This document shows, piece after piece, positions 15,801 to 21,664 of a stretch of 23,760 bases of DNA. Origin of the DNA: a virus; IMG/VR virus record IMGVR_UViG_3300008451_004399, positions 1 through 23,760 of that record. One strand, 5' to 3'. The translations under genes were made by a program, and so were the position numbers. Positions within the stretch are counted from its first letter, which is position 1, and the number at the start of each line of letters is the position of its first letter. The notes beneath the pieces were generated by a model, which saw only the letters and a list, made by a program, of their open reading frames with translations, was not told where the DNA came from and searched no databases.

Positions 15801-18033
15801 CATCTCCTGCGGTAGATCCTTGTATACCTTGTATACCAAAATTACCTTGAAGACCTTGATCTCCCTGCAGACCCTGAGTTCCCTGCTCACCCTGAAGTCC
15901 TTGTGTACCTTGCTCACCCTGAAGTCCTTGTGTACCTTGCTCACCCTGCAGACCCTGAGTTCCCTGCTCACCCTGAAGTCCTTGTGTACCTTGCTCACCC
16001 TGAAGACCCTGAGTTCCCTGCTCACCCTGAAGACCCTGAGTTCCCTGCTCACCTTGAAGACCCTGAGTTCCCTGCTCACCTTGAAGACCCTGAGTTCCCT
16101 GCTCACCTTGAAGACCCTGAGTTCCTTGTAGAACAAATAGTTCCCATTCAGTAGTATTAACCGCAGGGTCCTGATAAACAGACGTGATGACTTGCTTTGA
16201 TACATAAGTGTTACCATCAACCGTGCTTACAGCAACAGTATCTTTTACATAGCTAGCCTGCACCCATGATCCAATATAATTTAATACGAGCTCGATGCCT
16301 TGGAGACCTTGAATACCTTGTTCGCCTTGAAGACCTTGAGTACCTTGCGTGCCTTGAGTTCCCTGCGTTCCCTGAAGACCTTGTGTTCCTTGAGTGCCCT
16401 GCTCACCTTGAGTACCTTGAAGACCTTGTGTTCCCTGAGTTCCCTGCTCGCCTTGAAGACCTTGAGTACCTTGTTCGCCTTGAAGACCTTGAGTACCCTG
16501 CTCGCCTTGAAGACCTTGAGTACCTTGAGTACCTTGTTCGCCTTGGATACCTTGGGTACCTTGAGTTCCCTGAAGTCCTTGTTCACCTTGATTGCCTTGG
16601 AGTCCTTGTTCACCCTGAGTTCCCTGAAGTCCTTGTTCACCTTGATTGCCTTGGAGTCCTTGTGTTCCCTGTTCTCCTTGAAGACCTTGCGTGCCTTGAA
16701 AACCCTGTGTTCCAGTAGTGCCCTGTTCGCCTTGGAGACCCTGAGATCCGACAGTTCCTTGTGTACCCTGGAGACCTTGCGTACCCTGAGAACCTTCTGC
16801 TCCGTCTATGGCCGCGGTTCCCTGAATTCCCTGAAATCCAGATGTTCCTTGAAAACCCTGCGTCCCGGTAATACCTTGAATACCTTGTTCGCCTTGGGTT
16901 CCCTGAGTACCTTGAATACCTTGTTCGCCTTGGGTTCCCTGTTCACCCTGTGTTCCTTGTAGACCTTGCGATCCATTATTTCCCTGCGTCCCAGTTGTAC
17001 CTTGTGTACCAGTAGTACCCTGGGTACCTTGTGTTCCCTGAAGACCTTGTGTTCCAATAGTACCTTGGGTTCCAGTCGTTCCTTGAGTTCCGGTTGTGCC
17101 TTGAACGCCTTGTGGCCCAGTAGTACCTTGGAAACCTTGAGTGCCCTGCGTTCCTTGAAGACCTTGTTCGCCTTGAAGACCCCGAGTTCCCTGAACACCT
17201 TGCGCACCTTGCACGCCCTGTGGTCCAATATCTCCAATATCTCCAGTTCTAGCAAATGTAATGATAATATCTTCGTTATCATTAAAGTTATTAACTGACC
17301 CAGATACATACCCACAGTTAACTAAGAAAAACCCTGCTTCTTCTGATATAGATGAAATTGTATAGAGAGCGAATCGTTGAGACGCAGTTCTGTTAGATAC
17401 TCTAAAGTGTCCTTTAATCGTTGAAGTAGAATCATCGATTGTTCTTAAAAATGATTGAATATCAATACCGTTGTCATCTGTGTCATCGATGAACATTCTA
17501 ATTGCAGTCGTTATGTCTGCATCATTGAACTTTAATCTTCCGGTGCCTGGGTCAGATTGAATAATGGAAGTGCTATAGGTGTAATCAAACGATGCCCCGC
17601 CAAAGTTGCCATCCGTACCTTGTATACCAAAAGTACCCTGTGCACCCTGAGATCCTTGTGTACCTTGCTCACCTTGTATACCAAGAGTACCCTGAAGACC
17701 TTGGTCTCCCCGTAGACCTTGCGTGCCTTGAGATCCCTGTGTACCTTGTTCGCCTTGTATACCAAGAGTACCCTGTGTACCCTGAGATCCTTCAACTCCT
17801 TGCGTACCTTGCTCACCTTGAAGGCCAGTTGTTCCTTGAACTCCACTCGTCTCTAACCAAAAGCGATTTCCTTCTGTATCAGACGCAAGAACATAGTTAT
17901 TTGCTTCTGGAACACCGAGATCTGGTTCTGTTTCAGAAAGTTTAATATACTTGTATCTATCCGGAGACACTTCTGTAGGAGGTGTCTTTTTTACTTTACC
18001 TGATAAATTCATTCCTGATAAAAATTCTGTCAT
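12814..18033 (-). CDS. Collagen-like tail fibre with C-terminal S74 intramolecular chaperone
   Basis: The 1739-residue fibre alternates Gly-x-y repeats with globular inserts. Collagen-like runs cover residues about 62-143, 268-578, 632-738 and 983-1490. Most triplets are G-x-Q or G-T-T (GTQ, GLQ, GEQ, GTTGSQ), with Pro almost absent. Inserts are at about 144-267 (unknown beta domain), 579-631 (NYIGSWVQASYVKDTVAVST, like a small carbohydrate-binding module), 739-982 (TKQYVDTLVSAAIHYHDPVR and NGVYTVTDTGSANTDWVLTR, common in phage fibres) and about 1497-1590, shared with the next gene. The end (LSDVTFKENFKSI, YGVIAQELEKIMPELV, VTYTPLIAILIEAVKKL) is a peptidase S74 chaperone that trimerises the fibre and cleaves itself off before the Ser of LSD. 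Codon repetition makes the DNA highly repetitive. Likely a host-recognition fibre. Confidence 0.9.
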   Translation of the reverse strand: MTEFLSGMNLSGKVKKTPPTEVSPDRYKYIKLSETEPDLGVPEANNYVLASDTEGNRFWLETSGVQGTTGLQGEQGTQGVEGSQGTQGTLGIQGEQGTQGSQGTQGLRGDQGLQGTLGIQGEQGTQGSQGAQGTFGIQGTDGNFGGASFDYTYSTSIIQSDPGTGRLKFNDADITTAIRMFIDDTDDNGIDIQSFLRTIDDSTSTIKGHFRVSNRTASQRFALYTISSISEEAGFFLVNCGYVSGSVNNFNDNEDIIITFARTGDIGDIGPQGVQGAQGVQGTRGLQGEQGLQGTQGTQGFQGTTGPQGVQGTTGTQGTTGTQGTIGTQGLQGTQGTQGTTGTQGTTGTQGNNGSQGLQGTQGEQGTQGEQGIQGTQGTQGEQGIQGITGTQGFQGTSGFQGIQGTAAIDGAEGSQGTQGLQGTQGTVGSQGLQGEQGTTGTQGFQGTQGLQGEQGTQGLQGNQGEQGLQGTQGEQGLQGNQGEQGLQGTQGTQGIQGEQGTQGTQGLQGEQGTQGLQGEQGTQGLQGEQGTQGTQGLQGTQGEQGTQGTQGLQGTQGTQGTQGTQGLQGEQGIQGLQGIELVLNYIGSWVQASYVKDTVAVSTVDGNTYVSKQVITSVYQDPAVNTTEWELFVLQGTQGLQGEQGTQGLQGEQGTQGLQGEQGTQGLQGEQGTQGLQGEQGTQGLQGEQGTQGLQGEQGTQGLQGEQGTQGLQGEQGTQGLQGDQGLQGNFGIQGIQGSTAGDAATLDGLDSLQFVRSDVSTTMTGGFLTLAQDPSGNLQAVTKQYVDTLVSAAIHYHDPVRVESPISLNAIYDNGISGVGATLTNGGTQLGLIIDGITLSTDNRVLLYQQANTAHNGVYTVTDTGSANTDWVLTRSTDTDSYSPSDSGSIGRGDAFYVLEGNTGAGELYVLTTEGVITFGSTGINFSQISSSQIYKAGAGLELNGVEFSINPDANIIVSGVTIQSIGPVINSSGTWVGDPTNLQGAQGTTGSQGLQGSQGTAAVDGLDGAQGLQGTQGTTGSQGTTGTQGVQGTTGSQGLQGSQGTQGEQGIQGTQGTTGSQGTTGSQGLQGTQGTTGTQGLQGTQGTTGTQGTTGTQGIQGTIGTQGTTGTQGIQGTTGVQGTTGSQGLQGSQGTQGEQGIQGTQGTTGSQGTTGTQGTTGSQGIQGTQGTTGSQGTTGSQGTQGLQGEQGTQGTTGIQGTTGAQGTTGSQGLQGTQGTTGSQGLQGTQGTTGTQGTTGTQGTTGTQGTTGSQGLQGTQGTQGLQGEQGTQGLQGEQGTQGLQGTQGTQGLQGTQGTQGLQGTQGTQGLQGEQGTQGLQGEQGTQGLQGEQGTQGATGTQGTTGTQGTTGTQGTTGTQGTTGTQGTTGTQGTTGSQGIQGTTGTQGTIGTQGTTGTQGTTGSQGIQGITGTQGTTGTQGTTGTQGTTGTQGTTGTQGTTGTQGATGSQGLQGTTGSQGIQGTTGTQGTSGTGAQGISGGSTSWILRTTNYTAVSGDRILTNTAGGTFTITLPATPATGAFVVIADANDWSAINLTVARNGSTIEGIADDITMDVKGFSVEFAYDGTTWEIFTAIGLQGAQGTTGSQGIQGPTGPSTTINAVDVSDDDTVFPVFVTAAGSNQLAEVSTTRLYFNPSTGDLSATNFNSLSDVTFKENFKSIDNSFDILEQINTYSFDWKDNKTKSYGVIAQELEKIMPELVKTNGSGLKTVTYTPLIAILIEAVKKLKADVENIKRDN
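13931..14020 (-). repeat. 18-base tandem array in fibre gene
   Basis: Five consecutive 18-base units, the first four identical and the fifth differing in two bases, encode the hexapeptide G-T-T-G-T-Q on the minus strand. The identical codons show recent expansion, since other parts of the same fibre encode this hexapeptide with mixed synonymous codons. Units are whole codons, so slippage keeps the frame. Confidence 0.9.
14560..14670 (-). repeat. 111-base perfect direct repeat, copy 1
   Basis: This segment is identical to 14830-14940, 270 bases away. It encodes part of the collagen-like region (V-Q-G-T-T-G-S-Q-G-L-Q and onward to the paired T-T-G-S-Q triplets). Identity at all third codon positions points to a recent segmental duplication of about 90 codons or to gene conversion. 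Confidence 0.9.
14830..14940 (-). repeat. 111-base perfect direct repeat, copy 2
   Basis: Identical to 14560-14670. The offset of 270 bases equals 30 collagen triplets, so recombination between the copies would delete or add exactly 90 residues without a frameshift. Confidence 0.9.
15856..16125 (-). repeat. 27-base tandem array, ten units, in fibre gene
   Basis: Ten consecutive 27-base units encode the nonapeptide G-T-Q-G-L-Q-G-E-Q; the last unit has Asp for Glu. Several adjacent units are identical at the DNA level and the others differ by single synonymous changes (for example ACC-CTG against ACC-TTG on the plus strand). It forms a complete collagen-like rod between the small carbohydrate-binding-like insert and the large insert of the fibre. 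Confidence 0.92.
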
Positions 18034-18038
18034 CTAAC

Positions 18039-18503
18039 TTACACCACTCCGCTATGTTCGCTTGACAGTCTTTCTTCTGCGGCCACCATAACATCAAATA
18101 CGCCGGACACTTCTGCTCTAACTTGAAGTCTATCGCCATTTGCATTAGATGCCGTTCTCTTAAACAAACTTCTGCCCTGAATAGGAATAAACGCAGTGTC
18201 ACCAGCCGGAACTTCTATCTTTCCTATTTCAATAGTTGTACCACCTTCAGTTACAAAAACGACTTCAATCCACCTATCAACAGAATCTTTATTTCTAGCA
18301 GAGATTGGCGTAAGCAAAAAGATCTCTCCAGGGCGTATAGCTCGTGAAGCGTCGGCCGGATCTCTTTCAGAATATTTGTTTGATGCGTCTGGAAGAGAGA
18401 AGTCAGGTGCTTCTGCAATTACTTGAAATGTGTTAGCTACACTATTCTGCGCTATTCTTAAAGGTTTTCCGGTTGATGGCGTTCTACATGTAATACGTGC
18501 CAT
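18039..18503 (-). CDS. Small virion structural protein, unknown function
   Basis: The 154-residue protein is compact and beta-rich: ITCRTPSTGKPLRIAQNSVA, then RAIRPGEIFLLTPISARNKD, DRWIEVVFVTEGGTTIEIGK and VPAGDTAFIPIQGRSLFKR. The last two resemble Ig-like or jelly-roll strands. I do not recognise a named family. It lies five bases before the collagen fibre gene and two bases after the beta-helix gene, with an AGGAG ribosome site in the end of the latter, so it is translated as part of the tail/fibre set. It could be an adaptor linking fibre to baseplate. No signal peptide, coiled coil or catalytic motif is seen. Confidence 0.6.
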   Translation of the reverse strand: MARITCRTPSTGKPLRIAQNSVANTFQVIAEAPDFSLPDASNKYSERDPADASRAIRPGEIFLLTPISARNKDSVDRWIEVVFVTEGGTTIEIGKIEVPAGDTAFIPIQGRSLFKRTASNANGDRLQVRAEVSGVFDVMVAAEERLSSEHSGVV

Positions 18504-18505
18504 GA

Positions 18506-20128
18506 TTAAAAACTCCTTGCGATTGCTGCTCTAGTTGCAATTCTATTAACTGATTGTTCAAATGGAGGACCCGTAAGTTCGCCAGTATCTGCATCGATCT
18601 TCATGCCACCAATGAAGAGAGCCGATCCTTGATCGTCTTGGCCAGACGCAATGACTATGCCATTATTTAACTCGAGTATACTTTCTTCGATGGTCGCAAA
18701 ATTTCTAGCAGGTGGTATTTTTGTTAGCGCGACACCGGCCATGAGTGCTGTCCATGTGTGGCCTATCGCCGTGATCGTAGAAGGCTCGGAAACTCTATTC
18801 GTATCTTCGATCGTGTCTATTAATGCAGAGACCAGGTTAGTTACTATCGTGTCTGAAGCAGAATTAACGTTTGCTAATGCAATAATAGTGTTTCTCATAA
18901 ACTCGAACGAGTGTATAATTGCGTTTTCTTTTGACTCTGCATACACCTTTTCGCCGATAGTATCAAACAGACCTTTTGCAAAATCTAGCATTGGTTTTTC
19001 ATTCGCAGTCTGCAGAACCCACACAATTGACTGAAGAAATGCGGCAGCTTCTCTTCTGATAAATTCTTCGTCCTGTGCAGTCCACCCGTTAGTGTATCCA
19101 CCAGACACGAGATTATTCCAAGTAGCATTTATAATTGTTGTTCTAGCCGCAGAGACGGCATTTGATGCAGCTGTCTGTATTGATAATGATCCCTCTGCTA
19201 CTTCTGTAGGAACAACGATGTTTCTTGATCCGTCCGCGACCATAGTATAGTCGCCGAATTGAGTAGAGCAAGAAGATAAAATAATTTGCCCGCCATCAAG
19301 AGCAAGAAAATGTTTGTGTGCCCACATACTAACTGCATTAACAGCATTAATGAGTCCACCGTTCCTTGCGACATACCCAATACCATTATGAGAGACTGGT
19401 GTAGCGCCCCAAGCCATAATGTTTGGGTAGATACTATATGCTGAACATACGGACCCATCGGCTATAATAACACCGGCACCCCTACCAATAAGTGGATTTG
19501 CATTATCTCTGTCCAAAGGTGGCGCAACAGTATCCCAGAATGGAGTTGTTCTAACTACAACCTTATGAACGTATGGCGCTCTACGAATTACTGCACCTGG
19601 TCTAAAACAGAACGCAAAACCTTCTGTTGGATTATCCAAACTATCAAGACGCCAATTGTCGAATACTAAACCTTCAACAAAGCAACCAGAACCTAGGCGG
19701 AACACGTTTCTTTCTTCATACCCGGTGACAGGGCTTATGAATGCGCTTCTATGAGCTGCTCGAATAACAACATTGTCTGGCACATCTAAATGACCCTGTG
19801 TCGTATACCTGCCTGGGCCTATTTCAATAAGAGTGACTTCTTCTTCTTCTCTGTCTGCCGCGTCTTCGAGCGCCTTCTCTATTGTGGCATACGCGCCGTC
19901 CCAAGATGTTCCGCTGTTCGTATCATCACCGTTCTTTTGAACGTAAACAACATTTCTTACAGGATTGCTAGCAAGAAACGTTATGATGGCTTCATCACCA
20001 TCCTGGTTTCTCTTTAAGAAAATGTTGCCATCATAGGTGTTGATGGCGAGTTCACCTAGTTCAAGATCCGATACTGTTGGGACTCTATCTGAAATAGAGC
20101 TTCTTTTATGCTTTATTATAGCGGCCAT
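18506..20128 (-). CDS. Virion structural protein with pectate-lyase-like beta-helix
   Basis: The 540-residue protein starts with KHKRSSISDRVPTVSDLELG followed by ELAINTYDGNIFLK at about 26-39, an N-terminal signature common to phage tail-fibre, spike and baseplate-associated proteins. Residues about 60-330 look like a right-handed beta-helix: VYVQKNGDDTNSGTSWDGAY with ATIEKALEDA (the usual entry to such helices), IEIGPGRYTTQG, then successive short strands VVIRAAHRSAFIS, FRLGSGCFVEGLVF and YVARNGGLINAVNAVSMWAH. The C-terminal 200 residues are mostly helical. It may be a spike or fibre component; no glycosidase active site can be assigned. The gap of 47 bases upstream carries a weak late-promoter match; the ribosome site is poor. 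Confidence 0.72.
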   Translation of the reverse strand: MAAIIKHKRSSISDRVPTVSDLELGELAINTYDGNIFLKRNQDGDEAIITFLASNPVRNVVYVQKNGDDTNSGTSWDGAYATIEKALEDAADREEEEVTLIEIGPGRYTTQGHLDVPDNVVIRAAHRSAFISPVTGYEERNVFRLGSGCFVEGLVFDNWRLDSLDNPTEGFAFCFRPGAVIRRAPYVHKVVVRTTPFWDTVAPPLDRDNANPLIGRGAGVIIADGSVCSAYSIYPNIMAWGATPVSHNGIGYVARNGGLINAVNAVSMWAHKHFLALDGGQIILSSCSTQFGDYTMVADGSRNIVVPTEVAEGSLSIQTAASNAVSAARTTIINATWNNLVSGGYTNGWTAQDEEFIRREAAAFLQSIVWVLQTANEKPMLDFAKGLFDTIGEKVYAESKENAIIHSFEFMRNTIIALANVNSASDTIVTNLVSALIDTIEDTNRVSEPSTITAIGHTWTALMAGVALTKIPPARNFATIEESILELNNGIVIASGQDDQGSALFIGGMKIDADTGELTGPPFEQSVNRIATRAAIARSF

Positions 20129-20164
20129 GTTGTTCTTCGACTCTTTTTATGTGGTCGTTTTCTT

Positions 20165-20172
20165 TATTTATT
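20165..20172 (-). promoter_or_regulatory. Weak late-promoter match before beta-helix gene
   Basis: The minus strand reads AATAAATA, seven of eight bases of the T4 late box, within the 47-base gap before the ATG at 20128. Initiation would be near 20159. The surrounding sequence is simply AT-rich (TAAATAAATAAAG), so this is a tentative call. Confidence 0.3.
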
Positions 20173-20175
20173 TAC

Positions 20176-20421
20176 TCAGTAGGTGCCGCCATCTATGACC
20201 TGCTCGCTGAGTGTTGTTGTTGCGATAAATTTCTGTAAAGCAGAGTCGTAAACCAAAATAGAACCGTCAGCATTTGTATTCATATCTACATCTGCCAGAT
20301 CTCTAAGTCTTCTTACTATTAAGTTTGTCTGGTTTGTAAAAACTCTAGGTTTTTCGTTGCCAACAACGGCATTAACTCTTAGTCTTTCACTTCCAACCGT
20401 AACTCTTACCGTTTCCGACAT
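20176..20421 (-). CDS. Small structural protein, 81 residues
   Basis: The product begins MSETVRVTVGSERLRVNAVV and ends with DLADVDMNTNADGSILVYDS and ALQKFIATTTLSEQVIDGGTY. The segment L-x-D-V-x followed by D-G-S-I-L-V-Y-D and F-x-A-T-T-T-L recurs in phage fibre and baseplate-linked proteins as a repeated beta unit (compare the common 'L-D-V-D...G-x-V-L-x-Y-D-x...W-x-x' pattern). Its start lies three bases after the upstream stop, with AAGGGT seven bases before the ATG. It probably joins the same tail or fibre complex as its neighbours. No further function can be assigned. Confidence 0.6.
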   Translation of the reverse strand: MSETVRVTVGSERLRVNAVVGNEKPRVFTNQTNLIVRRLRDLADVDMNTNADGSILVYDSALQKFIATTTLSEQVIDGGTY

Positions 20422-20424
20422 GTC

Positions 20425-20763
20425 TTATACCCTTGTGACCGTTGGCAAGATAAACATAAGACCTTCTAAAACTTTAACTCGAGTTCCGCCTTGACTCATC
20501 ATGATTATATCATATGTATACTTACCAGGATCGAGAGCTTCGGATGTTTCTGGTGAAATGTATAATTCTATCATACCAGTATTCGCGCTAAGAAAACTAG
20601 CGATCTCAGCGTTTGCGGAAATTGAAGAAGAATATAATTTCTTTATGTTACAGTAAAATGATTTATTCGAAGCGTCATACTCTTCACCGGCGGTTGTGGT
20701 GAGAAATAGGTCAATCGAATAATCGACGCCTTGGTCTACGTATAGGTTTGCTATAGTCGTCAT
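20425..20763 (-). CDS. Small structural protein with BppU-like Ig-type domain
   Basis: This 112-residue protein begins MTTIANLYVDQGVDYSIDLF, contains YDASNKSFYCNIKKLYSSS and ends with DPGKYTYDIIMMSQGGTRVK and VLEGLMFILPTVTRV. The order 'G-x-D-x-x-x-x-x-L ... Y-x-x-x-x-Q/N-I-R/K-K ... G-x-Y-x-Y-D-I ... V-x-E-G' is that of BppU-like N-terminal domains in phage baseplate and fibre proteins. It is the first gene of the structural block. Its ribosome site AAAGAG (20774-20779) lies in the 3' arm of a perfect hairpin, and its late promoter lies in the loop, so it should be translated only from late transcripts. Co-transcribed with 20176-20421, which follows after three bases. Confidence 0.68.
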   Translation of the reverse strand: MTTIANLYVDQGVDYSIDLFLTTTAGEEYDASNKSFYCNIKKLYSSSISANAEIASFLSANTGMIELYISPETSEALDPGKYTYDIIMMSQGGTRVKVLEGLMFILPTVTRV

Positions 20764-20765
20764 TT

Positions 20766-20809
20766 GGCATACACTCTTTTTTGTTTCTATTTATAAAAGA
20801 GTGTATGCC
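20766..20809 (-). promoter_or_regulatory. RBS-occluding hairpin with late promoter in its loop
   Basis: The arms 20766-20780 and 20795-20809 are perfect 15-base complements (minus strand GGCATACACTCTTTT and AAAAGAGTGTATGCC) with a 14-base loop. The 3' arm in minus-strand RNA contains AAAGAG, the ribosome site of the gene at 20763. No T-run follows on the minus strand, so this is not an ordinary terminator. Initiation at the late promoter in the loop would leave out the 5' arm. Confidence 0.75.
20788..20795 (-). promoter_or_regulatory. T4-type late promoter for the structural block
   Basis: Minus strand TATAAATA, a perfect late box. Expected start is near 20782, immediately before the 3' arm of the hairpin, giving a leader of about 19 bases to the ATG at 20763. 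The first 13 plus-strand bases of this site (TATTTATAAAAGA) are identical to those at the gene 13 promoter. Confidence 0.85.
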
Positions 20810-20820
20810 TATTATTTTAG

Positions 20821-20848
20821 TTGACATTTTCAATAATTCAGATATAAT
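20821..20848 (+). promoter_or_regulatory. sigma70-type promoter firing rightward (antisense to glycan module 2)
   Basis: TTGACA at 20821-20826 and TATAAT at 20843-20848 are both perfect consensus, with a 16-base spacer. The expected start near 20855 would give RNA antisense to the HldD-like and RmlB genes. The element stands 33 bases from the late box start, exactly as in the cassette at 1469-1529, and both are followed by AGATTTA. No rightward gene is seen after it. Confidence 0.6.
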
Positions 20849-20875
20849 GAGATTTATCGGATAAGGATAATAGAA

Positions 20876-21664
20876 TTAGAGAAGCATATTTAATTTGTAC
20901 ATGTCCGCATGAGTATACTCCTGATAGTGAGATCTCAGATGATCAGGAAATGGTATTGTCTCTATACTAGCATTGTACATAAGAGCGACGTCTCTCGCAA
21001 CGTCAAGAAAGCTGCGAGTAGATCCTGAGCCTAGGTTAAAGATACCACTCTCTTTCTTCTCAATCATTTTAAGATGTACGTCTACTACACGATCAACGTG
21101 TATGAAGTCTCTCTTATAGTTTTCAGAACCTTCAAACACTCGAATGACGCCAGTCTCGCGAGCTTGTCTCGCGAATTGATTATACGGACTGGCCTGAGAT
21201 CCTTTATGATCTTCGCACGGGCCGTATACATTGAAGTAACGAAATCCTTGCCATATAAATTTATGAGCTTTTGATCTCATATACTCTTCGAAGAAATACT
21301 TACTCATTGCGTATAGATTGAGAGGATACACAGTTTTGCTCTCGTCAACCGGACACTTATACTTGTTTCCGTAGACAGATGCGGACGAAGACCATTGCAA
21401 ATTCACATTATGTTTCTCGCATTCTTCTGCGAGTTCGATGGACCACGCAAGGTTTAGGTCCATCACTCTTCTAGCATCCTTCTCAGTGGTTGAGCTTAGA
21501 GCTCCGAGGTGGATTACCCAGTCAAGATTGCTAAAATCTAGATACTTTGGACGCGTGTCTGGATAGTCCTTAATATCAAACTTAACCAACTCCCAATCAG
21601 ATGGTAATTTTTTGATTAGGTTCTGACCTATAAATCCGTTTGTTCCTGTAACGAGTACTTTCAT
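20876..21664 (-). CDS. hldD: ADP-heptose 6-epimerase-like (HldD) sugar epimerase, C-terminally truncated
   Basis: The start at ATG 21664 overlaps the previous stop as ATGA and gives the expected MKVLVTGTNGFIG (NAD-binding G-x-x-G-x-x-G at 7-13); ATG 21676 in frame would add four residues. The 262-residue protein follows HldD closely: HLGALSSTTEKD, WSSSASVYG, Y118-x3-K122, GFRYFNVYGP, EDHKGSQAS with the second catalytic Lys (K154), SENYKRDF and SGIFNLGSG. HldD epimerises ADP-D-glycero-D-manno-heptose to the L-glycero form. Full-length enzymes run on for about 30 more residues; here the protein stops at ADMYKLNMLL, just before the late-promoter cassette, and no other frame restores the end. All catalytic residues remain. 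A related sugar-nucleotide substrate is possible. It pairs with RmlB upstream. Confidence 0.8.
   Translation of the reverse strand: MKVLVTGTNGFIGQNLIKKLPSDWELVKFDIKDYPDTRPKYLDFSNLDWVIHLGALSSTTEKDARRVMDLNLAWSIELAEECEKHNVNLQWSSSASVYGNKYKCPVDESKTVYPLNLYAMSKYFFEEYMRSKAHKFIWQGFRYFNVYGPCEDHKGSQASPYNQFARQARETGVIRVFEGSENYKRDFIHVDRVVDVHLKMIEKKESGIFNLGSGSTRSFLDVARDVALMYNASIETIPFPDHLRSHYQEYTHADMYKLNMLL

Noticed and set aside
13600-17850. CRISPR-like look of regularly spaced repeats
   Set aside because: The repeats are multiples of nine bases, have no unique spacers, and encode a continuous collagen-like protein.
20766-20820. Reading the 15-bp hairpin as a rightward terminator because TATTATTTT follows it on the plus strand
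   Set aside because: No rightward transcript is expected to arrive from the structural genes. On the gene-bearing strand no T-run follows, so translational control fits better.
20811-20885. Frameshift restoring the C terminus of the HldD-like protein
   Set aside because: The other two minus-strand frames were read through this stretch: one stops at once, the other gives residues with no likeness to the HldD end.
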